Shown here: piece by piece, positions 21,297-33,278 of the stretch
Layout: each line of letters begins with the position of its first letter
Position numbering within the stretch: position 1 is the stretch's first letter
From: Crotalaria pallida
Lineage: Eukaryota > Streptophyta > Magnoliopsida > Fabales > Fabaceae
DNA length: 64,000 nt
Direction: 5' to 3'
Assembly: GCA_037953625.1 (NCBI GenBank)
Contig: CM075652.1
Coordinates: forward strand, 55,669,501 to 55,733,500
Notes under the pieces: model-generated
Told to the model about the DNA's origin: nothing
Seen by the model: only the letters and a program-made list of their open reading frames with translations
The model's database searches: none
Program-made: the position numbers and the translations under genes

Positions 21297-22970
21297 TGTA
21301 AGAACTACAATCGGTGGGTGAAATAAGTAGGAGACACTAGGAGAACACCTAGAAGGGGGGGTTGAATAGGTGTTAAAGAAACCTTGAAAGATTTTAGAAA
21401 GAAACGAATCGAAACGATTAAAACAAATGATTTTTACAAGATTTTCAGCACTTAATCGATTAACAAAACTTATTAATCGATTAACCCTTTAAAAACACTT
21501 AGTTAATCGATTAATCAAACAGGTTAATCGATTATTTACGAAAGCTTGATTTTGGTTAATCGATTAACACTTTTAGTTAATCGATTAATCACTGTTAAAA
21601 CTGAAAAATCACTTTTCAATTGAATACGAAAATCAATCAATTAACACAAAGATCAAAGATTAAGCGGAATTGATTAACACCAATATTCTTATTGATTACC
21701 TAGGTTATGAAAATGATTTTCCCCAAATCAATTTGCACAATTAAGATTCAATTCAATCAATTATGAAAATCAATCTTTTCTAGGTTTTCAACCAAGAACA
21801 ATATTGAAATGACTTGAATGTAAAGAGTTAAGGGAATAGAGATACGACACAGTGATTTATCCTGGTTCACTTTCATCCACTTGAAAGCTACATCCAGTCC
21901 CCTCTTCAACCAAGAGAGATTCTTCACTATGAGGAATTAGAGTTCTCAAATTACAAGCAAATGCCTCTCAAGATACCCCACTTGATAGCCTCCAAGAGAT
22001 ACCACACTCTTGTCTTGCAACCCTATTGAATCTAATCTAACCTCTTCCCTTGCTTGCCGATTATCCCTACAACAAGTCTTCCAATTGCTTTGAGATGCTT
22101 CAAAGACTTCCACTTGCTTGATGATGCCTCACACCAAGACTTCCAATTGCTTGTTAACACAACAAGACTTCCAAGATAATTTTGCTTGATGAACAACCAC
22201 CAAGGCTTCCTTATGTTGTAGAATGTTTGCCTCCTTTGCAATGATTACAACTCAATGAAAACAATGACAATCCTATGAATCTCTTTCAAGAACTATGAAA
22301 ATATCAACATAAGAGATTCAAGGATACTTGATCAAAGAATGTAAAAGTGAAAGCTTTGATCTATGAAAGTGAGAGAGAATAGTATGGCTTTGATCTTTGT
22401 AAAATTGATATGAAAATTGTTCTAATGATTCACAAAGGTTAGGAAAAGATTTATATAGAATACCCAACAGTTAGTAACATTAAAAACTGATTTTGAGAAG
22501 TGAAAAACGTATTTTAAAAACCAGTACTGCAGGTGTTAATCGATTAACACAATGCATTAGTCGATTAACCACTGTAGCATGTGTGTTAATCGATTAACTT
22601 AACCCATTAATCGATTAACCACTGTTCAAATCAATTAAAAAGATATTTTCTCAAAACTAAACCTTTCCTTTCAAACCTTTAAGCCACCTATTGATTTTAG
22701 GTTAAGTGAAAACTCAAATTATGATATAATCATGACCTTGATAGAGATTCACTACCCTCTAAAGACTCTACCCAAACTCATTAAAATAAAAGACTCAAAT
22801 TTAAGATATTACAATTAAACACAAATTAAGTCTTCATGAGCTTGCTCTCTCTTCAACATTTGTTGTTTGTTGTTGATTGATGAACTTCTTCATACTTGAG
22901 CTTGATCAAAAACACTTGTAGCTTGTTCAAAACCTTTGTCATTATCAAAACATTCTCACTGGATCTAACA
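21297..22970 (-). repeat. 3' LTR of SIRE copy 2, with TTAATCGATTAA palindromes
   Basis: 1,674 bp. It carries six copies of the palindromic motif TTAATCGATTAA or close variants at about 21452-21592 and four at about 22534-22622. The two clusters occupy nearly the same relative places as the ACTCGAGT clusters in SIRE copy 1. Confidence 0.93.
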
Positions 22971-23700
22971 ATCTCCCCCTTTTTGAAAATGACAAACACG
23001 TTTTGAATTTGTTTGAAGTTGTTGATGCTTGAACCATTTGATACTTGGTGAGACTCTTGCTCCCCCTCAATAAATGCTTTTGACATTTGAAATCCAATTG
23101 AGATAAGCTTGATTCTCCCCTATCTTCAGCAACTTTGCTCAACATATATAAAAACAACAAAACAACCTCTTCTCCCCCTTTTGGCATTATCAAAAAGTAA
23201 TATATACCAATTGAAATATAAAATTCTAAGCCAAAATAAGAGATATTATCAATCATTTCGTCACAACATTGATACCAATTAATCAATGATACCAAATACA
23301 AAACTAAATAACTATACTTTGAAATGTGATACCAATTGGAAAGAAATATAACAATGAAATATAAAACCAATTGTAACTAAAGAGTCATCATATCACTTAA
23401 CAAAGTAAGATATCAATTGTAAAGAAATATCACAATAATCACAATAGCATGATAAACATCTAATGATCACACAGTGATACTAATTATAAATTTTGTAGAA
23501 GTAATATCAATTGTCAAAGACTAATAGCAAGATTAGAATATACCAAATGTAAGTCCAATTGTGAATAATTGCTATGTCTTGTAAGAAATTCACTTGATAC
23601 CAATTGTGAATATCCAACAATATCAATTGTGCCAACTTGTAGGATATTCACTTGAGATTTGAAGATGCAAATCATAGAATAATACTTGAAAGTCCTTTTG
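22971..23700 (-). other. Polypurine tract and 3' noncoding region of SIRE copy 2
   Basis: The polypurine tract (minus strand CAAAAAGGGGGAGAT) abuts the LTR at 22971. The rest is AT-rich, with many ATACCAATTG/CAATTGT-like phrases about 50-100 bp apart. Short minus-strand frames here lack recognisable domains. Confidence 0.7.
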
Positions 23701-23724
23701 CTCTTCAATCATTCCTACAAAACA

Positions 23725-25516
23725 ATCATGCTTTGCCTTTTGGTATCCAAATGGTTTTGGATCCATTTTTGTTAGTTAAGGGACTCTCACCCTTCTTAAC
23801 CCAAACAAAATTTCCTTTAGGTATACCATGCACTTTAATATAACACACATTTGAAGTATGTCAATGAGTGCGACAATAGAAACATGTTGGTGCATTTGAA
23901 AAATCAACTTTAGAAAAATCAACAACATTTCTATGAGACTTACTCTTAGCATTAGTATAACCCAAACCAAACTTGTTTGAATTTTCTCTTTGAAAATTTA
24001 ACAATGTGCGCAATTTAATATCACCACTTGTGAAACTTGCAAGCTTATTTTTCAAAATAGCATTTTCATCTTTAAGCAACTTGCAATTTTCACAATCAAC
24101 CACAATATTCAATCAACTAGCACAATCACAAGACGAACTAGCATATATAAGATCAAGAGTTTCATTTTGAAGATTAAGCTCATCAACTTGTTTTTGAAGT
24201 TCTAAAATCTCTTGTTGATGTTTCAAAATGAGCTTCTTCCTTTCAATGTTTTTCAAAGCTAGTTTCTTAAGATGTTCATGCATTTCTTCATAAGCATTAT
24301 ATAAAATTTCATACTTGGAAGAAATTTCGGATTTAGTTTCACTTACATCGCTTTCGTCGCTTTGTTCACTTGATTCATCATTTGAACTTTCCTCTTCATC
24401 TACTAGAGCTATCAAGTTGAGACAAGCGGCTTCTTCATCATCAGAAGAACTATATGATGTGCTTTTCTTGTCTTCTTCATCATCACTATTCCAAACTATG
24501 TATGCTCTTTTGTGTTTTGCATTTTTCTTCTCTTTCTCCTTCTTCTTGAGATACTTAGAGCACGAATACTTGAGATGACCGAGCTTTCCACATTCATGGC
24601 AAACTACTCCTTCTTTTGTTGTCTTGGTCTTGTAGTGTGGGGAATTCTTCTCTTTACTTTTGTCTTTGTTCAACCTTCCTTTTCTCCTTAGAAGCTTTTT
24701 AAACTTTCTTAGTAGAAGTTTCATCTCTTCTTCATCAATGTCCGAATCGGAATCTTCATTATCATTATCATCGGAACTCTCTTCTTTTCTATATGACCTT
24801 TTGGCTTTAAGAGCAATTCCTTTTTTTTCCTTGTACTTATCCGACTCTTCATGCATATGCAAACGTCCAAGTTCCATTTCATGTTCTTGAAGCTTTCCGA
24901 AAAGTGTAGCTAAGTCCATGGTGTCCAAGTCCTTTGATCCAACAATTGCGGTAACCTTAGGTTGCCATTCCCTACTTAGACATCTTAAAACTTTGTTAAC
25001 AAGTTCACAATTCATGAAAGTTTTTCCAAGAGCAATGAGATGATTAATAATATGAGTAAAACGTTTTTGCATAATACATATAGATTCATTAGGCAACATA
25101 CGAAACAATTCATATTCATGCATCAAAGAATTTAATCTAGCACGCCTAACTTCACTAGTGCCTTCATGTGTGACTTGCAAGGTGTCCAACATTTGTTTGG
25201 CATTATGACATTGGGAGACTCTAAAGAACTCATCATAAGATAGAGCGGAGGTGATGATATTCTTTGCTTTTAAATCATATTGAATTTTCCTTTTATCATC
25301 ATCGGTCCACTTATCTTTGGGGGTAAGTTGAGATACACCTTCTACTTGTTTTGAGGGAATATGAGGACGATTCTCAATGGCTTCCCAAATGTTCATGTCT
25401 GTGGCTTCTATAAAAATTCTCATTCTAACTTTCCAATAAGCATAACCCACTCCACCAAACATAGGAGGGCGACTAATTGAAGCACCTTCACCACCAAAGG
25501 GATTCGTAGAACCCAT
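23725..25516 (-). pseudogene. gag: Broken gag of SIRE copy 2
   Basis: The ATG at 25514-25516 opens a frame with the same architecture as SIRE copy 1 Gag: GVGYAYWKVRMRIFIEATDM near the start, VSQCHNAKQMLDTLQVTHEG, LATLFGKLQEHEMEL, a first zinc knuckle CHECGKLGHLKYSC near residue 310, an acidic Ser-rich stretch and a coiled coil. A TGA at 24113-24115 stops it after 467 codons. The same frame continues for 83 codons to a second TGA at 23861-23863, which falls in the middle of the second zinc knuckle (CFYCRTH). Remaining Gag-like codons reach about 23725. Sequence identity to copy 1 Gag is clearly partial, so these are different subfamilies. Confidence 0.9.
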
Positions 25517-25570
25517 TGTAGTTTCCTCAAGGATCTTTACGAAAAAGCTCTATGCTCGTGTCTTTCGACC

Positions 25571-25584
25571 GAGCTCTGATACCA
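25571..25584 (-). other. Primer binding site of SIRE copy 2
   Basis: On the minus strand TGGTATCAGAGCTC lies two bases from the 5' LTR, identical to the site in SIRE copy 1. Confidence 0.95.
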
Positions 25585-25586
25585 AT

Positions 25587-26150
25587 TGTAAGAACTACAA
25601 TCGGTGGGTGAAATAACTAGGAGACACTAGGAGAACACCTAGAAGGGGGGTTGAATAGGTGTTAAAGAAACCTTGAAAGATTTTCGAAAGAAACGAATCG
25701 AAACGATTAAAACAAATGATTTTTACAAGATTTTCAGCACTTAATCGATTAACAAAACTTATTAATCGATTAACCCTTTAAAAACACTTAGTTAATCGAT
25801 TAATCAAACAGGTTAATCGATTATTTACGAAAGCTTGATTTTGGTTAATCGATTAACACTTTTAGTTAATCGATTAATCACTGTTAAAACTGAAAAATCA
25901 CTTTTCAATTGAATACGAAAATCAATCAATTAACACATAAGATCAGATATTAAGCGGAATTGATTAACATCAATATTCTTATTGATTACCTAGGTTATTA
26001 AAATGATTTTCCCCAAATCAATTTGCACAATTAAGATTTAATTCAATCAATTATGAAAATCAATCTTTTCTAGGTTTTCAACCAAGAACAATATTGAAAT
26101 GACTTGAATGTAAAGAGTTAAGGGAATAGAGATACGACACAGAGATTTAT
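25587..26150 (-). repeat. 5' LTR of SIRE copy 2, first part
   Basis: It matches 21297-21860 of the partner LTR with a few substitutions and includes the six-copy TTAATCGATTAA cluster (about 25742-25883). It is interrupted at TTTAT by the LARD and continues at 39347. Confidence 0.95.
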
Positions 26151-27025
26151 TGTGAGACCCACAATTTTGCCCCCAATTTAATTTAAATCATAGTTAATTT
26201 TATGATAATTTATATGATAATATTTTATAGATATTTATTAAAGTAAAAATTTATAGTGAACCATTAATTATATTCTTGAATTGTATATTTGGTTGTTTGA
26301 GTTATGTATGTATATATATAGGTATAACTGTATGTGATGCATTTGAAATATATTCTTGGTATGAAAATATTTTTATAAGGTTGTTGAATGTTATAAAATT
26401 ATTTGAAAGCTTATGAAGTGCATTTTTGAAGGAAATGATCTTAGAGCTTCAAAAATTCATAACTTTCAAACGGTAAGTCCAAAAATTATGAATTTTATAT
26501 GAAAACGATCGTGTTGAAATGTAAATTTCAAAAATGTAAAATTTGTAATTTTATTTTGGGTGCTTCGAAAATTCTATATCTGTACCAATTAAAACACGAA
26601 TTTAGAGTTTTAATATTGGGAAAATTATTTTTGGACCTCCAATAAATTTTTCATTTTTACACTGCACTTTATAAATAAAAATATGGTCTTACAAAATATT
26701 TTCATGGCTGTACCTATGTTTATTTAATACAGTTTATTATTTTTGCAATTATTTGATTAGAGGATATTTTTGAATTATGGAAAAATAGGCAAAATTAATT
26801 TGGAAAATATTTTTATTTTATTTCTGGACTGCACCGTCCATAATTATATGTGGGAGGAAGAATCTAGTTTGAAATTCAAAATGTACATGGAACTTGTGAA
26901 AGAAATAAATGCATTTTCATTTTCTAAAAGGGTTCATTAATGAAAAAGACTAGGAAAAACCCCCCCTTGGACTATGGTGACTCACCGCTTAGTAGATTAG
27001 TTGAATCTGAATTTTCCCTCTTGCC

Positions 27026-27033
27026 TATAAATA
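27026..27033 (+). promoter_or_regulatory. Likely TATA box of LARD 5' LTR
   Basis: TATAAATA in the context TTGCCTATAAATAGTGGCC, followed about 30 bp downstream by ACACACAAGAAAC, a plausible transcription start region, and 165 bp downstream by AAGAGGTAACAC, a plausible splice donor. The same motif is at 34745-34752 in the other LTR. Confidence 0.6.
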
Positions 27034-28898
27034 GTGGCCCAAACCCCTCTCTTTTTACACACAAGAAACTCTACCATTTTTGAGAGAAAAATTAAGAAAA
27101 AGCTTAGAAGAAGAAAGTGGGTGGCGAGTTGATAGAGGAAGAGGAGGAAAAATTTTCATCATCATTTTGAAGTTCATTTAGCTTAAGGAAAAGAGGTAAC
27201 ACTAAACTTATGTTTTGATCTATTTTTCATCTCTTATTCTATTGTTATTTAGTAAATGAAAATCTCTAATTTCTTATATGATAAAGAATAAGAACTAAAA
27301 TTTCTAACTCCTATTTTGATATTGAAATAAGATTATTGATAGTGTTTTGATATTATTTTTGGGTCATATGAATTGAGGTTTAAGAAAAAGGGACAAAATA
27401 AATTGTTTAAAGAGATAATCTCCCCTTTTTCCTTAACCCATGATGGCCAAATTTTATGATAAATAGGAAAATAAAATTCTGGAAATTTTTGGTTTCTTAA
27501 AATGTAGGAATTTATATTTTGTATCTGTTTGGATTATTTTATTTCTTTTTGCTTGGATTCAAAATGAATATATGTATAAGGAATGGAAACTAAATTAAAA
27601 TTGAATAAGTTTAATGTATTTTTGATTTTTTTTTCTGGACCGTGATATATATATATTAGGTGATATTTGTTGTTAATATGTGTATAATTGTTATGTGACT
27701 TATTTCTTAAAAAGTATAAACTAATGGGTGATATTGATCTTTGATGTTTTGATATAAAAATGAAATGATAATAGTCTTATGAAAATAAAATTTAATCCTG
27801 AATTTTTATGATTGACCGAAATATATAATTGATTTTTTTTAAGTAAAAGTTACAAATAAATTATAGTATTTTGTTTGATAATTCTAGGAGTAATTCGGTA
27901 ATTTTAATAAGGAAAAATAGGTTAATAAGAATGGTATTTTTGTGTGATGACATGACTATAGGATTGAGTTTAGTTTCTGTAAAAAAAAATGATTTTTATG
28001 AATGGTGTCTATGTGATATTTTATTGATGATTAAAACAATTCTTTTGAAGGTATAATATTATGTAACTATGATGTATAGGTGTTTTAAAAATTAAAAGTA
28101 TTTTTCCTAATTGTTGAGCAGTGGCCGAATTATTTAGGAGAAAAAAAATATAGAGTTTGATAATTTTCCTAATTGATTTAATAATGATTTGATGTGAATA
28201 GATGATTATTAGTATATATAAGTGTTTAGTTATTTTAATTCTGGAAAATAATTAATTCTGGAAAATTATTTTAATTCTGGAAAATTATTATTTTATTAAG
28301 ATATAAGACTCCAAATGATTATTTTTATGTGTGTTAGTAGTGCTTAATTTTTATATAATTTAATTTTGTTTGCTTTATTTTCTTAAGATAATGCAACAAA
28401 TTGTGGTGGCTGTACAGCAGGTGAAATTATTTTATGTGACTTAGATTTAATTATTTTAATATAATATAATTCGTAAAAAGAATTTAGGAAAAAGCGGCAT
28501 GTGTTTCTGATAAACGGTTTAGGAGAAAACTGAGTTTTAAGAAATAGTGTATATGTTGTTCAAGATTCTAAAATAGTTGCATCAATGATAGAAATTATTT
28601 TGAAATGAATTGGTAATGTGTACTTTATGCTAAGATCTTTATTATAAGTAGTTAAAAATTAGCAAGGAAGTGTAAACTGTGTATTGTTTATAGTTTGTAA
28701 TTTAATTTCATTATCAATATAGAAAAAGTATTTTCAACTTGGAATACTTGAGTTTATTTTCTCAATATGTTATATGTGTTTATAACGTTATTATGCAAAG
28801 ATTTGTTTACTGCTTGATTGATTGAAATGTGCATCAAAGAAAAATACTCCAAATTCATGCTGTATGAATAGCCTGTAAATGGTAGTTGTTATAAGGTA

Positions 28899-29194
28899 CT
28901 CCCTCTGGTCCTATATATAGGACATACTTAACCATATTCCTCGGACCAAGAAAAGTAGTTAGTTTTATGAATTCTATGAGAATATATTGTAACATTACAA
29001 TTTTACCCTCTCAACCTTTCTTGAAAAATTCACACTCATTAATGAACAACAAAAAACACATAAATAGTCAAAGCATTTAATAAGGGCAAAAAAGAGAAAA
29101 AAACAATAAATGATACATAGAAAATACAAAATGTCTTATATATAGGACCAAAGATTGCTTCTAGAATATGTCCTATATATAGGACCGGAGGGAG
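28899..29194. mobile_element. Stowaway-type MITE in only one LARD LTR
   Basis: 296 bp with terminal repeats CTCCCTCTGGTCCTATATATAGGAC and GTCCTATATATAGGACCGGAGGGAG, flanked by TA at 28897-28898 and 29195-29196. The other LTR shows the empty site AAGGTACTTAAGAG near 36650 with a single TA, so the insertion and its target duplication are directly demonstrated. It arrived after the LARD. Confidence 0.95.
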
Positions 29195-31912
29195 TACTTA
29201 AGAGTGAGATCTGTAGTAAAGAAAAAATTGAGGTTTATTTTTAAGATGTTATGATTGTGTTTTAAAAGTTATATTATGATTGGAGATGATTTTCATAATT
29301 TAAAAGCTAAAAAGAAAAAAGTGATTTTGCAAGACTTGTAGGGTATGCTGTCCGAAATTCTAAATTGGTTGCATCAACTATAAAAACTGTTTTGGAATGA
29401 ATTAGTATGATGACTTTTATGATAGGACCTTTAATATAAGTGTATAGAGTAAAAAGAAATTATAAAAGTGAATTTGTAAAAGTATGATTTGATGTTATTT
29501 GTTTAAATAAATTTTTGTTTTACTGGTATAAGTGTGTACATGTGGTAATTATTATATAAGTGATATAGTATGACATTGTAGAAATAAAAATATATTCTAA
29601 ATAGTTTTCAAAGTATTGGAGTGAATTTTAAATTATGTTTTGCAAAAAAAGGATTTCTTGAATTTTAAAAGGAATTGTTTTAAGTTATTTAATGCCCTTA
29701 AAAAGGACCTCTATTTTAAAAAGGATTTCTGTTTTAAGGTGCTTTGGTCCTTGGGTTTAGTCTTTACCTAAGTAAATAGATAGTATAAGGTACTTGCTAG
29801 ATATTGATTTGTATGTCGTTCGTCGTTTAAGAATAAAAGGAATCAAAGGTGAACGAGCTGCTGGAGCTGTAGACACAAAGGCTGGAAACAGAGTAAGCAT
29901 GGATCTCAGGTGAGAGAGAAGCCTTCTTAAGACATAGTGACATGTAGGGTAATATTAGGACGTTCCGTATCATCTCAAAGGTCGGAACTAGGAATCTATC
30001 GGTCGAATAGTAAAACGACAATTGAGTGTGTGTTCCGCCGTTTTTACGAAAATCACGATTCCTCGATATTAATTGTATGTCGGTTGATAATTGATTATAT
30101 CATGTTGCATATTTTTGAATTGTATACTATATGGAAATGAGTTATATGATGAGATAACAAGAAGATTGGGAATTATGTTCTGGAAATAATGGTTCATCCT
30201 ATGGAAAGATAATTAATGTTTTTTTGATCGGTTGTTCCTATGAAAAGATACTTAGTATATTTCGAACGGTCGTTCCATGAAAAAGACTTGACATATTTTG
30301 TAAATATTATTATGAAATATAAGAATGGTTAAAGAATAATGTGGAATTGCGAAAGCGATAGTAGTGTACAGTGATGAATAACTTTGCTAAATAATCCCCT
30401 TAAGTGACTGACCACGTGGATGACTGTGTCGTGGTTTCAAGTCTTGCGGAATCCACTATACTATAGGGAAGTATTGCTGTGGTCCCTTAGAGGTCGAGGC
30501 CCGTTAGAAGCAAGGCTTAGAATGGGTCGACTAAAACTAGGATTAATGACAGACTTAGAAGACTTAGGAACCCCTCTCCAAAACTTACGCGTTGAGAGTG
30601 AAGTAGTGGAGAGGAAAGATACTGAATACTTGGAGGCCGGTGTACTTTCAAGTGGTGATTGCGATAGGGGAGGGCAAGGACGGTGAATGTCAAGAAGCCT
30701 TGAGTGCTTATCTAGGCGGGACAAGACTACAAGGACTTGTCTTTCGGTTGTAGGCAATGTCGTAGCGAGGAACTGCACGATCAACTAGAGATAGCGCTGT
30801 CGCCCCCTTGAGCAAATCTTAGATGGTGAGAGGGAACCCGAATGGGGCTAGATGTCGCTGCATTTTTGAAACTGTATTGATGAAATGATTTTACTTCGGT
30901 TGTTGAATACTTGTTGGTGCGTACCCTTCGACATCGATGCCAGCATGGTTAGGGTTCCTGTGCGTCCCATCTGCTTTCCGAACTAGGATGTGGTTGGAAT
31001 GATGGAGGAGATGTAACGTGTGTGCTACCAAACCCTTGAGCCTCGGTGGTGGTACCCCTTCTCGAATTTCCGGTGGTTATGACAATAAAACTTAGAGCCT
31101 AAAGATAATTAAATATAATGGATATGGTTTCATGAAGATTATCCTTTTGGTGGGAAGGACCCTATGGTATTTAGCTGAAGTTGTTTATAAGGGATTGGTA
31201 ATAATGATGTATATATTGTTTTATGATATGCTTGTATGGTCTTAATTTCCCCTATGGTAAGCTCGCGCCGTCGACGATCATATCGTTCGGAAGTGCTTAC
31301 TCTCTCTATTTCCCTTTCCTGTGGACATTGGGGGAACAATGTTCACAGATGACAGATCATGTAATATCTCAAGTAGTGGTTGCTCAAGTTGGAAGAGGAT
31401 CGTGAGATGACGCTCATACGAGGAGGAAGCAGAAGCAACAATTAGAGGAACCTTCCATACTTTTGTGGTGAAGAAAATGATGAATATCAATAGTCTAGGA
31501 TAGTCTTTGTTTTGTACTCCATCTCTGGATGGGTAGGACATGATTACTCTGTTCCGAATGTAACCCCTACTGTAATAAATATTTATCTGAAATAAAATAA
31601 AAGAAGTTCTTTTTGGTTATTGTATCATGTTCATAAGTACCTAAATTATTTTCCGCAAGTTAACCATCAATTAAATATGACATGGAGAAAATGAGTTTTT
31701 AGAAATGTGTGTGGGATGGTAACATCTCTTTTTTGGAAATAGAATTTTTATGACGCGAGTTAAGTATCAAATCATTTTGTAAACAAATGAATCAAATTGT
31801 TTTATGAAAATCTTTTTGTAAAATAATTAAACTAAACTGATTTTGGAAATGTTTATAAAAAAAATGGCGCAAATTTTTAGTGAAAATTCTAAGTCCAAAT
31901 TGGGGTGTTACA

Positions 31913-33278
31913 TTTAGTGGTATCAGATGATTGTCCTTAGTGGCCTTAAGCATAGCCTTGTATGCTTTCCTTGTGTGACTCTGGTTGTTTTGTTGGGTCT
32001 GAGTGGTGATGGTCTTAGTTGTAGAGTAAACTAAGAGTTAGAGTTGGTACAGAATTAGAGTGGCATGGATGTCTTTCAAGTTTAACTAGTCAAGGCAATG
32101 GTAGCAAGGACGCGAACCCTGAATTCCAAAGAGGTCAAAGGCTAGGATTGAAGTTGGCTTTTCCACATTTGGAGTTTCCGAAGTGTGGATCAGGACAAAG
32201 TGACTCGTTGGTAGGAGACTTTCCGACGGGAGAAGCAAAGGAAAAACCCGTTATTGGAAAAGGTGCAGTATTATGAAGATTGTCAGAGAAGAATTGAGCT
32301 CGAGTCAAGGCATTACCCTACATCATTCTCAGTTCTTGTGAAAACCCAATTACCCTTTCATCTAGTTGTTGAGCTTGATTTCGCATTTTGGCGATGATTG
32401 ACCCTCCAAACTAAAAAGACTTCCTATTTATCAGAAAATACCCAGCCTAATGACCACATTTCCGTCAAATTATTCAACCAAATGCCAAATTTCAGTAAAA
32501 TTCAAAGTTCTTTTCTCGAATTTTCGTGATTAAAATATAACCCTACCATATAAAGTTATGAAGGAAGTAACACTTGTATGCATAACACATGAATTTTAAG
32601 TGGCTGAAGGGACAAGGTGATGGTACGGTTGTGTGAAATTAGGAATTTTGGGAATAATGGTTTAGAGTCGGTCCCTAAGTGGTGCTAAGAAGGAGAATTA
32701 GTGAGTGAAAAGTCGGGTAGTTAGAAGGTAATCATAGTCTTTGATGTAAAGTTGTGTAATAGATGATATAAGCTTGATCAAAGTTGGGGAGCAAAAGGTT
32801 AAGTAGAGTCTATGTTAGCAAAGTGTAGTGACAAGTACTCGTACGACATAAGTGGTTTGAGAATAAGCAGTAACTCAGCTGATGATTTTGGTTTTCATAT
32901 GCATACAAGAAATTACTTCTGGATTGGCACCAAATTCGAAAATAACAAACTGTCCTTATCAAGTCCCTTATATAAATACCAAAATCCCTTATGAATAATT
33001 CACTTGCCTTTGATGCTTTTGGTCTGACTAAAGGAACATAACTATTATCTGTTGCCTACCCTTGAACTTGACTCAATTCGACTCCCGCGCGGCGTTACGG
33101 CAAAGGCTGACCAGTAAAAGAGTGTTGATCAACGAAGACATCGAAGGAAGTATATATTCTCAAAAGAAGTAAATAACAAAATGAAGGGTCGTGAGAATAT
33201 CTGAATAACCTTGTGTGTTTCCTTGCTTGTTTCTGTTTGTATTTCTCGGGGACGAGAAATCTTTAAGTTGGGGAGGAT
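31913..33278 (+). other. Internal region of the LARD: primer site, noncoding DNA, purine tract
   Basis: It starts TTTAGTGGTATCAGATG. TGGTATCAGA at 31918 matches the start of the initiator-Met primer site but then diverges (TG instead of GC). It ends with AAGTTGGGGAGGAT at 33265-33278. Translating all frames between shows only short pieces broken by stops, with no Gag, zinc knuckle or enzyme motif. Confidence 0.8.

Larger units (their letters stand above)
26151..31912 (+). repeat. 5' LTR of the LARD
   Basis: 5,762 bp. It contains the Stowaway insertion 28899-29194, which the other LTR lacks. It also lacks a block of about 570 bp that the other LTR has between about 33536 and 34107. The 30.4-30.8 kb part is less AT-rich and contains an 88-codon frame that is shared with the other LTR but lacks any known domain. 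Confidence 0.9.

Noticed and set aside
30420..30686. An 88-codon plus-strand frame in the LARD 5' LTR, with an 86-codon counterpart at 37856-38116 in the other LTR, and 107-codon minus-strand frames across the same places.
   Set aside because: Conservation is explained by the LTRs being copies of one another. There is no domain, and both strands are open at once in this less AT-rich part.
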